Assembly (NCBI GenBank): GCA_937942115.1
Contig: CALDFY010000147.1
Coordinates: 1-11,590, forward strand
Direction of reading: 5' to 3'
Source: an uncultured Anaerolineae bacterium
GTDB taxonomy: Bacteria; Chloroflexota; Anaerolineae; B4-G1; DUEL01
Length of the DNA: 11,590 nt
The position numbers and the translations under genes were made by a program. Below the pieces are notes generated by a model. It worked only from the letters and a program-made list of their open reading frames with translations, did no database searches and was not told the DNA's origin. Below, piece by piece: positions 6,235 to 11,590 of this stretch; the stretch's first letter is position 1; the number at the start of each line of letters is the position of its first letter.

Positions 6235-7545
6235 ATGCCCAGCGACCTCTCCCCTGATCTGCGAGAACGGCTGCGGCGATTGGGAGTCGTGCGGGGCATG
6301 CGCCGTCTGCCCCCCTCTCCCCGCCGTCCAGTCGCCGTAGAGAGCGTCCTGCCGGGCCGTTTCTACGAGACCCCGGCCGGCCGCTGCTGGCTCGCGCGCA
6401 CCGAATACCCCGCCGGGCACGCCCACGGCCGTCTCCTCCTCCAATCCTTCCTCTCCCTTCCCGCCGACATCCTGGCCGTCATCGGCGGCGACCCGTCGCT
6501 GGCGACCGTCCTCCCATCCCAGGCCCTCTTCCTGGATACGGAGACCACCGGCCTCTCCGGCGGCACCGGGACCATGGCCTTCCTGGTCGGCCTGGGGTTC
6601 TTTGAGGAAGACCGATTCGTCGTCCTGCAGGCGTTCCTGCGCGACCCCGGCGACGAACCGGCCATGATCGGCTTCCTGGAGGAATTCCTGCCCCGATTCC
6701 GCTGGCTGGTGACCTTCAACGGCCGGGGGTTTGACGTCCCCATTCTCCAGAACCGCTTTATCCTGGCCCGGCGACCGTTTCCGCTGGACGGGGCCCCCCA
6801 TCTGGACCTGCTTCCCCTCGCCCGGCGCCTCTGGCGGGAGCGGCTGGTCTCCTGCGCCCTGACCGCGCTGGAGCGGGACGTCCTGGGGGTCGTGCGGGAC
6901 CAGGCCGACATCCCCAGCGGGGTCATCCCCCTGGTCTACCGGGACTATCTGCGGACGGGCGACGCGCGGGAGATTCCGCGCATCCTCTACCACAACCGGA
7001 TGGACATTCTGAGCATGCCGGTGCTGACGGCCTATCTGGGGCAGGTCTTCGCCGACCCGGAAAGTGTGGGATTGAGCGGGGAGGAACTGGGGGCGCTGGC
7101 CCTGTGGTACGGGGAAACGGGAAGGGACGCGGAGCAACTCCTGCGGGCGGCCCTCCGCCGCACCCCTCGCGGGGAGCGACGGGCCCGCTGGCTGACCGAA
7201 CTGGCCCTGGCGGTCAAACGGCGGGGGGAGTGGGGCCGGTCGGTGGAGTGGTGGCAGCAACTGGCGCTGGAGGCGTCGGACCGGGTCGGGCCGGCGGTGG
7301 AACTGGCCAAAGTGTACGAGTGGCATCTGGCCCGCCCCGACCTGGCACTGGGATGGGCCCGGGAGGCCCTGCGGCGGGCCGAGAATCTGCCCCCCGGCCC
7401 CCATCGGGAGCAGGAAATGGCCGCAGTCCGCCATCGGCTGCGCCGCCTGGAGCGGCGCATCCCGCCTCTGCTGAGAATGGACGTGTCGGGCACTTCGGAA
7501 GTGCCCGGCACGTCCTTTACCGGGCGCCCTCCGCCAGCGCGATGA
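6235..7545 (+). CDS. YprB-like RNase H-fold (DEDD) exonuclease with C-terminal helical repeats
   Basis: A 436-residue protein. Residues about 95-270 form a DEDD-type 3'-5' exonuclease fold: FLDTETTGLSGG (99-110) carries D101 and E103, TFNGRGFDVP (160-169) carries D167, and YHNRMD (252-257) carries H253 and D257. This order matches the YprB/RNase_H_2-like family (PF13482 type), whose substrate is not established. Residues about 275-410 are Arg- and Leu-rich helices compatible with TPR repeats. AGGAG at 6229-6233 is only 1 nt from the ATG; the repeat-derived GAGG at 6221-6224 is 10 nt away, so the start is somewhat uncertain. The last 20 or so residues are encoded by a palindrome (7479-7515), and the stop lies 29 bp inside the convergent phosphatase gene. 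Confidence 0.85.
   Translation: MPSDLSPDLRERLRRLGVVRGMRRLPPSPRRPVAVESVLPGRFYETPAGRCWLARTEYPAGHAHGRLLLQSFLSLPADILAVIGGDPSLATVLPSQALFLDTETTGLSGGTGTMAFLVGLGFFEEDRFVVLQAFLRDPGDEPAMIGFLEEFLPRFRWLVTFNGRGFDVPILQNRFILARRPFPLDGAPHLDLLPLARRLWRERLVSCALTALERDVLGVVRDQADIPSGVIPLVYRDYLRTGDAREIPRILYHNRMDILSMPVLTAYLGQVFADPESVGLSGEELGALALWYGETGRDAEQLLRAALRRTPRGERRARWLTELALAVKRRGEWGRSVEWWQQLALEASDRVGPAVELAKVYEWHLARPDLALGWAREALRRAENLPPGPHREQEMAAVRHRLRRLERRIPPLLRMDVSGTSEVPGTSFTGRPPPAR
7479..7515. terminator. Palindrome between convergent genes, possible bidirectional terminator
   Basis: Arms 7479-7496 and 7498-7515 pair at 17 of 18 positions, plus one G-T wobble, around a single G. The phosphatase stop (7519-7517, minus strand) is immediately beside it. 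Only a TTT follows on the plus strand and little T on the minus strand, so termination would be weak or Rho-assisted. It lies inside the reading frame of the plus-strand gene. It may equally be a dispersed palindromic repeat. Confidence 0.6.
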
Positions 7546-7987
7546 TGCGCTCGTACCCCGCCCGAATCAGCCGCTCCAGTTCGTTCGCCGTTGCCCGGTA
7601 GGTGACCGGAGAGAGCCCGTACGGGTCGGCGACGCCGTGGGACTCCCCCGCCATCTCGGCCAGCAAGTAAATCCGGTCCCGGGCCTCCGGGAACGCCTGC
7701 CGCATGGCCTCCACGTGGTGGGGCGTCATCCCCAGGATGAGGTCCGCCTCCTCCACCATCGGGCGCGTCAGTCGGCGGGAGCGGTGGCCAGTGAGGTCTA
7801 TCCCCCGCTCCGCCATCGCCATCACCGCGCCGGTGCTGGCCGGCTCCCCCTCCTCGGCCCACAGTCCGGCAGAGAGGACCCGCCAGCCCTCTCGGTGGCC
7901 GTCTTCATCCAGGCGGCGGCGCAGCAGCGCCGCCGCCATCGGTGAACGGCAGAGATTCCCCGTGCAGACCATCAGGACCGTTGGCAT
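7517..7987 (-). CDS. Low-molecular-weight protein tyrosine phosphatase
   Basis: A 156-residue cytoplasmic phosphatase of the LMW-PTP/ArsC fold. The P-loop VCTGNLCRS carries nucleophile C8 and R14 (C-x5-R), and DPYG (121-124) supplies general acid D121. Close relatives include bacterial Wzb/Ptp-type tyrosine phosphatases and the YwlE arginine phosphatase. YwlE has Thr in the P-loop where this protein has Leu12, which favours phosphotyrosine over phosphoarginine, though this is an inference. The start at 7987 gives the normal N-terminus; the frame stays open to 8548 but that extension overlaps the sirtuin gene. No Shine-Dalgarno is clear. It begins 11 bp after the sirtuin stop, so the two are probably co-transcribed. 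Confidence 0.93.
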   Translation of the reverse strand: MPTVLMVCTGNLCRSPMAAALLRRRLDEDGHREGWRVLSAGLWAEEGEPASTGAVMAMAERGIDLTGHRSRRLTRPMVEEADLILGMTPHHVEAMRQAFPEARDRIYLLAEMAGESHGVADPYGLSPVTYRATANELERLIRAGYERIIALAEGAR

Positions 7988-7998
7988 AATGCGGCTTA

Positions 7999-8697
7999 CT
8001 ACAGGCGGGCACAGGCCGCCCACCAGCGGGGAAGGACCTCCCCCGCCGGTCCCCGCAGAACCTCGTCGGCCAGCGGGGTGAGCGGCGTGTCGGACACGTT
8101 CACCTCTATCAGCCGCGCGCCGTTCCGGTGGGCCACCACCGGAAGGGACGCCGCCGGTTGAACCAGCGCCGACGTCCCCACGACCAGCATCCACCGGCAA
8201 CGGGCAGCGGCCTCCCAGGCCTCCTCCAGGACGGCCGGAGGAAGGGGTTCGCCGAACCACACCACGTCCGGGCGCAGCAGCCCGCCGCAGGCGCACCGGG
8301 GGGGAATTTCCGGCAGGGGCACCCGGCGGTCCTCCCCGACCCGGCCGCAGCGAGTACAGCGGACCCGCCAGATATTGCCGTGGAGTTCCAGCACGCGCCG
8401 GCTCCCGGCGGCCTGATGGAGGCCGTCCACGTTCTGGGTGATGAGGGTGAAGTCCGGAAGGGCGGCCTCCATCTCCGCCAGGACCCGGTGGGCCGGATTG
8501 GGCCGACAGTTCGCGATCCGCTGCCGCCGCCAGTCGTACCACTCCCACACCAGCACCGGATCCCGGGCGAAGGCCTCGGGTGTCGCCAGGTCCTCGGGGC
8601 GAAACGTCCGCCAGAGGCCCTCCGGCCCCCGGAAGGTGGGGACTCCGCTCTCGGCCGAGACGCCGGCCCCGGTCAGAACAACGACCGGCCCCTCCAT
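7999..8697 (-). CDS. cobB: NAD-dependent protein deacylase, sirtuin (CobB-type)
   Basis: A 232-residue Sir2-family enzyme that removes acyl groups from lysines using NAD+. Motifs: GAGVSAESGVPTFRG (10-24) for NAD binding, TQNVDGLHQ (87-95), catalytic H106 in LHGN, zinc ligands C114, C117, C135 and C137, and GTSALVQPA (174-182). Y54 and R57 (WYDWRR) match the Tyr-x-x-Arg pair of class III sirtuins such as E. coli CobB and SIRT5, which recognise succinyl or malonyl lysine, so desuccinylase activity is plausible alongside deacetylation. The ATG at 8697 directly follows the end of a repeat element; a GTG three codons upstream (8706) is an alternative start. It lies 31 bp after ndk and 11 bp before the phosphatase gene. 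Confidence 0.95.
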   Translation of the reverse strand: MEGPVVVLTGAGVSAESGVPTFRGPEGLWRTFRPEDLATPEAFARDPVLVWEWYDWRRQRIANCRPNPAHRVLAEMEAALPDFTLITQNVDGLHQAAGSRRVLELHGNIWRVRCTRCGRVGEDRRVPLPEIPPRCACGGLLRPDVVWFGEPLPPAVLEEAWEAAARCRWMLVVGTSALVQPAASLPVVAHRNGARLIEVNVSDTPLTPLADEVLRGPAGEVLPRWWAACARL

Positions 8698-8700
8698 CTT

Positions 8701-8792
8701 CCTCACCCTACCTCCAGCGGCTGCGCCGCTATTCCCTCCCCTTTCCCGAACTTCGTTCGGGAGAGGGGAGGAGGTCAGGGGGAGGGGTGAGG
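8701..8792. repeat. CCTCACCC/GGGGTGAGG element overlapping the ndk 3' end
   Basis: A 92-bp member of the dispersed family. It contains AGCGGC-TGC-GCCGCT (8716-8730) and a longer hairpin centred on a TTC triloop (CCCGAAC-TTC-GTTCGGG, 8745-8761). On the minus strand it supplies the last codons and stop of ndk (8729) and lies just before the sirtuin start. Confidence 0.85.
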
Positions 8793-9238
8793 CTAAAAAT
8801 CCAGGGGTCGGTGACGCGCTCGTAGGCGAGAATTTCGTCCTCCCGGAAAAAGAGGGGAATCTCCAATGCGGCCGTCTCCGGACTATCGGAGCCGTGGACC
8901 AGGTTGCGGCCCACCTCCACACCGAAATCGGCCCGAATGGTGCCCGGAGCGGCCTCCGCCGGATGGGTCGCCCCCATCGTCCGACGGGCAATCTCTATGG
9001 CCTGGGGCCCCTCCAGGACCATCACCACGACAGGAGCAGAGGTAATGTAGCGGATCAGGCCCGGGTAGAAGGGCTTTCCTTTATGGACGGCGTAGTGCCG
9101 CTCCGCCAGTTCGGGGGAGATTTGCATCATCTTCATCGCCACAATGCGCAGCCCCCGCCGCTCAAACCGGCGGATGATTTCGCCGATCAGGCCGCGCTGC
9201 ACGGCATCCGGTTTGATGATGATCAGGGTGCGTTCCAA
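8729..9238 (-). CDS. ndk: Nucleoside diphosphate kinase with repeat-encoded C-terminal tail
   Basis: Transfers the gamma-phosphate between nucleoside triphosphates and diphosphates through a phosphohistidine. It has KPDAVQRGLIGE (9-20), RTMGATHPAEAAPGTIR (86-102), and NLVHGSDS (112-119) with active-site H115. I place the start at TTG 9238: AGGAG lies 7 nt upstream and the protein then begins MERTLIIIKPDA as the family does. An in-frame GTG at 9280 would add 14 untypical residues. The protein is 169 residues against the usual 136-150. The family normally ends at about WIF (147); the remaining residues, rich in Pro and Ser, are translated from the repeat at 8701-8792, which has apparently displaced the original stop. 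The catalytic core looks complete. Sirtuin follows 31 bp downstream. Confidence 0.94.
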   Translation of the reverse strand: MERTLIIIKPDAVQRGLIGEIIRRFERRGLRIVAMKMMQISPELAERHYAVHKGKPFYPGLIRYITSAPVVVMVLEGPQAIEIARRTMGATHPAEAAPGTIRADFGVEVGRNLVHGSDSPETAALEIPLFFREDEILAYERVTDPWIFSLTPPPDLLPSPERSSGKGRE

Positions 9239-9273
9239 GACGAATCTCCTGTGGGGAAATGTTTGCGGTGGCC

Positions 9274-9297
9274 TCCTCACCCCACCCCTGCGCAGGC
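9274..9297. repeat. Possible half copy of the CCTCACCCC element
   Basis: CCTCACCCCACCCC is followed by the palindrome CTGCGCAG, but no matching GGGGTGAGG end closes the element. It looks like a fragment or a decayed copy in the ndk leader. Confidence 0.4.
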
Positions 9298-9329
9298 GTT
9301 AACTTTCGGCGCTGCGCCGGTCGGGCCCC

Positions 9330-9478
9330 CCGCCTCGGAAAGCCAAATGAAATCAGCCGCCCTGGGCCTTTGGCCAGGAGGTCGGTCTTCACCGACTTGC
9401 CGAGAAGGGCGTCAACGCAGGTTGACGCCTGGCGCGAAGCGTCCAGGGAGGCCGATTTCTAATCGGCGCCCGAGGCGG
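9330..9478. other. Multi-hairpin element closed by a 9-bp stem, in the gap between ecfT and ndk
   Basis: CCGCCTCGG (9330-9338) pairs exactly with CCGAGGCGG (9470-9478). Between them are five hairpins in a row: CCTGGGCC-TTT-GGCCAGG near 9361-9377, GTCGGT-CTTC-ACCGAC (9381-9396), GGCGTCAAC-GCAG-GTTGACGCC (9408-9429), CCTGGCGC-GAA-GCG-T-CCAGG (9428-9447, sharing two bases with the one before), and GCCGATT-TCT-AATCGGC (9451-9467). No protein reading is convincing on either strand. It could be a structured RNA in the ndk leader, a mobile palindromic repeat, or a repeat cluster. I recognise no Rfam class. Confidence 0.5.
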
Positions 9479-9482
9479 CGGG

Positions 9483-9676
9483 AAGCGGAGAGCCGAAGCC
9501 AGCCTTAAGTTAACGCCCATGCCCCGCTTCCCCCTCCGCAACGGCGACGGGGAGGAACGGATAACGGTTCGCGGATAGCCGAACGGTACGACCTGCAGTC
9601 AGGGGAAGGGGAGGTCGGGGAGCGACGGGGGCGGATTGTCGTGCGGAGCAGGAGGGGGAAAGTACGGCGAGGTATT
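9483..9676. other. Noncoding stretch downstream of the second ecfT
   Basis: About 190 bp with purine/pyrimidine skew and short imperfect repeats (for example GTTCG/CGAAC near 9567-9586) but no gene, terminator or promoter that I can support. No remnant of an ABC ATPase motif is visible on either strand. Confidence 0.4.
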
Positions 9677-10564
9677 TTAAGAGAAACCGAAAAGGCGCAG
9701 AACGGCCTCCGGCACCCAGAAGTCGCCCACTCGCAGGAGCACGCGGGCCAGGATGGACCCCACCAGGACCGCTGCGCTGAGCCCGATCAGCACGTAGTCG
9801 CGCGGCGTGTATCGCAGTTCCTGCAACCAGGTTCGGGGACGAAGCCCGAAGCAGCGCAGGTCCATCGCGTTCACGATGTCCTCCGCGCCGACGATGGCGT
9901 TGATCGTCACCGGGACAATCAGCGGGGCCATCTTGCGAATCTGCGCAATGAGACCCCCCGACAATTTCTCCACTTCGTACCCGCGCGCCCGCTGGGCATC
10001 CAGCGTCAGGCTGAAATCGCGGGCCAGCGTCGGCACGAACCGAAAGGCCAGGTCCATAGAAAACGCCACCTTATCGGGCAGGCCCAGACGGCGGAAAGTG
10101 ACGCCGTAATGGTTGGGGTTGAAGGTAAAGGCTACCGGGATGAACAGGATGGCAATCGTCAGCATCCGGATCATCTGGGCCAGGGCGAAAACGATTTTCT
10201 CCACCGTGATGAAGGGATGGATCACCCAACCCAACCCCGGCACAACCCAGCGCGCCTCCCAGACGGTGTGGCGGGTATCCCGAAGAACGGCGGTGGACCC
10301 ACCGCGCCCGGTGATGAGGGCGTTGATGCCGATAATCACCACGACCAGGATCAGGACAAAGGTCCAGACCCGGCGGGTCTCCCTCCAGGTCAGCCGGGCC
10401 AGAAAGTAGTAGAGCAGCGAGAGGCCCAGAAAAAAGAGCAGGAAACGGATGTCCCAGAACTGGATGACGGAGAACATCACCGCCAGGAGGAAAATCCAGC
10501 GGGCTCTCGGGTCCAGTTTCTGGATCAGTGTATCCCGTTCCCGGTATCGCCAGGAAATCAGCAT
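9677..10564 (-). CDS. ecfT: ECF transporter transmembrane protein EcfT, second copy
   Basis: A 295-residue membrane scaffold of an ECF transporter. It shows the EcfT opening KLDPRARW (16-23), hydrophobic segments at about 24-80, 120-146 and 258-278, and the coupling motif RARG (192-195). The second motif is altered to MDLRCFG (234-240) instead of Ala-Arg-Gly, a variation I believe occurs in some EcfT subfamilies. It has a longer loop (about 82-118) than the other EcfT in this window, and the two are clearly different subfamilies. AGGAG lies 6 nt before the ATG. The S-component gene precedes it by 55 bp, with a perfect palindrome between. No ATPase gene follows; about 440 bp of noncoding DNA does. 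Confidence 0.92.
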   Translation of the reverse strand: MLISWRYRERDTLIQKLDPRARWIFLLAVMFSVIQFWDIRFLLFFLGLSLLYYFLARLTWRETRRVWTFVLILVVVIIGINALITGRGGSTAVLRDTRHTVWEARWVVPGLGWVIHPFITVEKIVFALAQMIRMLTIAILFIPVAFTFNPNHYGVTFRRLGLPDKVAFSMDLAFRFVPTLARDFSLTLDAQRARGYEVEKLSGGLIAQIRKMAPLIVPVTINAIVGAEDIVNAMDLRCFGLRPRTWLQELRYTPRDYVLIGLSAAVLVGSILARVLLRVGDFWVPEAVLRLFGFS

Positions 10565-10579
10565 GAGAGGCTCCTGGGA

Positions 10580-10612
10580 AGGTGACAGTCACCGGAACGG
10601 TGACTGTCACCT
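10580..10612. repeat. Perfect 15-bp inverted repeat between S component and ecfT
   Basis: Arms 10580-10594 and 10598-10612 are exact reverse complements around GAA. Each arm is itself a near-palindrome (GGTGAC-A/T-GTCACC), so the site can also be read as two tandem 13-bp dyads. It lies in the 55-bp gap of the S-T operon, 16 bp upstream of the EcfT start. It could be an attenuator or mRNA-stability hairpin, a regulator site, or another dispersed palindrome. Confidence 0.85.
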
Positions 10613-10619
10613 CCAATTC

Positions 10620-11168
10620 TCAGCGGCCCGTTCGGCCAACAATCGCCGCGTACGCGACCATCAGGATGGGCACCAGGATGATCCCGTTGACGATGTTGGT
10701 GAGCGCGGCGGGAAGGAAATAGCCGACGATGGCCGTGTTCAGGTCAATCCCGGAGACCCACATCTCCGAAAGCGAGGCCAGCCCCATGCCGACGATGACG
10801 CCCAGGATGGAAAACAGGTCAGCAATAACGAAGGAGCGGGTGGCCCGATAATTGGTTATCATAGAGGCAGCGAAACCCGGAACCAACCCCATCAGGCCGT
10901 TGCCCAGGTCCCACCAGAACCAGAAGCCCCAGCCGGAAAGGGCGTCTCCGATGATGTTGCCCAGGAAGCCGGTAATGAAGCCAACCCAGGGGCCGAAGGC
11001 CACGCCGAAGAACATGGGGATACAGACGGCCGGCCGAAGGGCCAGGTTGCCTGCCGCCGGCAGCGCCAGCATGTTGGTGGCGAAGGAGAGGACACCATAC
11101 AGCGCCGCACCCAGGGCGGAATAGACGACCTCGCGGGTCCCGAAAGCGTACCACTTTTTGCGCTCCAT
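10620..11168 (-). CDS. ECF transporter S component, second type
   Basis: A 182-residue hydrophobic membrane protein, expected to be the substrate-binding subunit for the adjacent EcfT. The stretch LRPAVCIPMFFGVAFGPWVGF (44-64), followed by GNIIGDALSG (70-79) and WWDLGNGLMGL (85-95), resembles ECF S components of the riboflavin-transporter-like superfamily (PF07155 type). It is unrelated in close sequence to the S component at 2084-2668. AGGAGG is 7 nt before the ATG, which fixes the start. It is first in its operon as far as the window shows, followed by ecfT. The substrate is not predictable from this; no riboswitch of a known vitamin class was recognised upstream. Confidence 0.85.
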   Translation of the reverse strand: MERKKWYAFGTREVVYSALGAALYGVLSFATNMLALPAAGNLALRPAVCIPMFFGVAFGPWVGFITGFLGNIIGDALSGWGFWFWWDLGNGLMGLVPGFAASMITNYRATRSFVIADLFSILGVIVGMGLASLSEMWVSGIDLNTAIVGYFLPAALTNIVNGIILVPILMVAYAAIVGRTGR

Positions 11169-11304
11169 AGGGAAACCTCCTCTGGAATCTAACTGGAATG
11201 AGCCGATATGAGTTGTCAGACGGCGATGGAACTGATGCTTTCAACGCTCCCGACCACCACCTCCTTTCGCACGAATGGCTGGAATGCTCCGTAAGAGCTT
11301 ATCT
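11169..11304 (-). promoter_or_regulatory. Leader region of the second S-component gene
   Basis: About 136 bp between the long palindrome and the S gene. Apart from the gene's own ribosome site it holds a second, stronger Shine-Dalgarno-like sequence, AAAGGAGGTG (minus strand, 11267-11258), with no start codon at a normal distance. A GTG 2 nt downstream of its AGGAGG would give a peptide of about 13-14 codons. No clear promoter boxes or known riboswitch were found. Confidence 0.35.
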
Positions 11305-11590
11305 ACGTCATGTGCAACTTGATTTTCTGAAGACATTTGCGACCGGTCAAGCGTGCGGCCAGGTTGCCCCTCCCCCTTACCCCCTCCCCACCGCCGCTAC
11401 GCGGCGTGGGGAGGGGGAGAGATGGTGGGGTTTGTGGGCGGCGGCTTCGCCGCCGCCCACAAACCCCACCATCTCTCCCCCTCCCCACGCCGCGTAGCGG
11501 CGGTGGGGAGGGGGTAAGGGGGAGGGGCAATCTGGCCGCAACGCTTGACCGGTCGCAAATGTCTTCAGAAAATCAAGTTGCACATGACGT
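11305..11590. repeat. Long near-perfect palindrome at the right edge
   Basis: Left arm 11305-11445 and right arm 11449-11590 are reverse complements except for one missing T and one G/A difference, around a TTC triloop. The arms therefore span at least 141-142 nt and may continue beyond the window. Each arm contains its own hairpin (11380-11417 and 11477-11514: CCCCCTCCCCA with CGCCGC-TAC-GCGGCG) and an outer unique part of about 50 bp that includes GACCGGTC. The open frames inside simply mirror each other and are not genes. Confidence 0.95.

Noticed and set aside
7988..8548. N-terminal extension of the phosphatase frame
   Set aside because: It overlaps the sirtuin gene fully in another frame, and the phosphatase family starts at the MPTVLMVCTGN position.
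8698..8991. N-terminal extension of the sirtuin frame
   Set aside because: It overlaps the ndk gene and a repeat, and is Arg/Pro-rich shadow sequence.
9641..10585. Long plus-strand open frame opposite the second ecfT
   Set aside because: It translates as a His/Gln/Pro-rich shadow, while the minus strand gives a clear EcfT with its motifs.
11258..11268. Match of the plus strand to the 3' end of 16S rRNA (CACCTCCTTTC)
   Set aside because: The neighbouring bases do not match 16S. It is the complement of a Shine-Dalgarno-like sequence on the minus strand.
11377..11583. Small open frames inside the terminal palindrome
   Set aside because: The same peptide start appears from both arms because the arms mirror each other; the rest is Pro/Gly repeat translation.

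Overview
The window is a GC-rich stretch of bacterial chromosome. It most resembles an uncultured Chloroflexota genome of the Anaerolineae type. This is inferred from the split glycine dehydrogenase, CoaX, ECF-type vitamin transporters, and intergenic regions crowded with palindromic repeats. No rRNA, tRNA, CRISPR array, transposase or phage gene was seen. All ten genes read as intact housekeeping or transport genes.

Layout, plus strand: a REP-like repeat pair (30-141), then gcvPB (237-1712), then another repeat element (1732-1835) and a noncoding leader with a 9-bp tandem repeat. A complete ECF transporter operon follows: S component (2084-2668), ATPases EcfA1 (2702-3544) and EcfA2 (3529-4407), and transmembrane EcfT (4445-5230). 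A hairpin array separates it from coaX, type III pantothenate kinase (5384-6172). After one more small repeat comes a YprB-like DEDD exonuclease/RNase H-fold protein with a C-terminal helical repeat region (6235-7545). It converges on the minus-strand genes over a strong palindrome.

Layout, minus strand, in order of transcription from the right: a second ECF S component (11168-10620), a second EcfT (10564-9677), about 440 bp of noncoding, hairpin-rich DNA, then ndk (9238-8729), a CobB-type sirtuin (8697-7999) and a low-molecular-weight protein tyrosine phosphatase (7987-7517). The right edge (11305-11590) is a near-perfect palindrome with arms of about 141 nt.

How the genes fit together: the first ECF operon has all four transporter parts and sits beside the kinase that commits pantothenate to CoA, so a pantothenate or related vitamin substrate is a reasonable but unproven guess. 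The second S-T pair has no ATPase gene here and must borrow one or have one outside the window. The sirtuin and phosphatase genes are adjacent removers of protein acyl and phosphoryl groups.

The most unusual feature is the density and placement of palindromes. At least seven sequence-distinct families lie between genes. Several run into gene ends, supplying the C-termini of Ndk, EcfA2 and the YprB-like protein, or lie directly before start codons. Two regions deserve most attention: a 149-nt segment at 9330-9478, closed by a 9-bp stem around five hairpins, and the long terminal palindrome.
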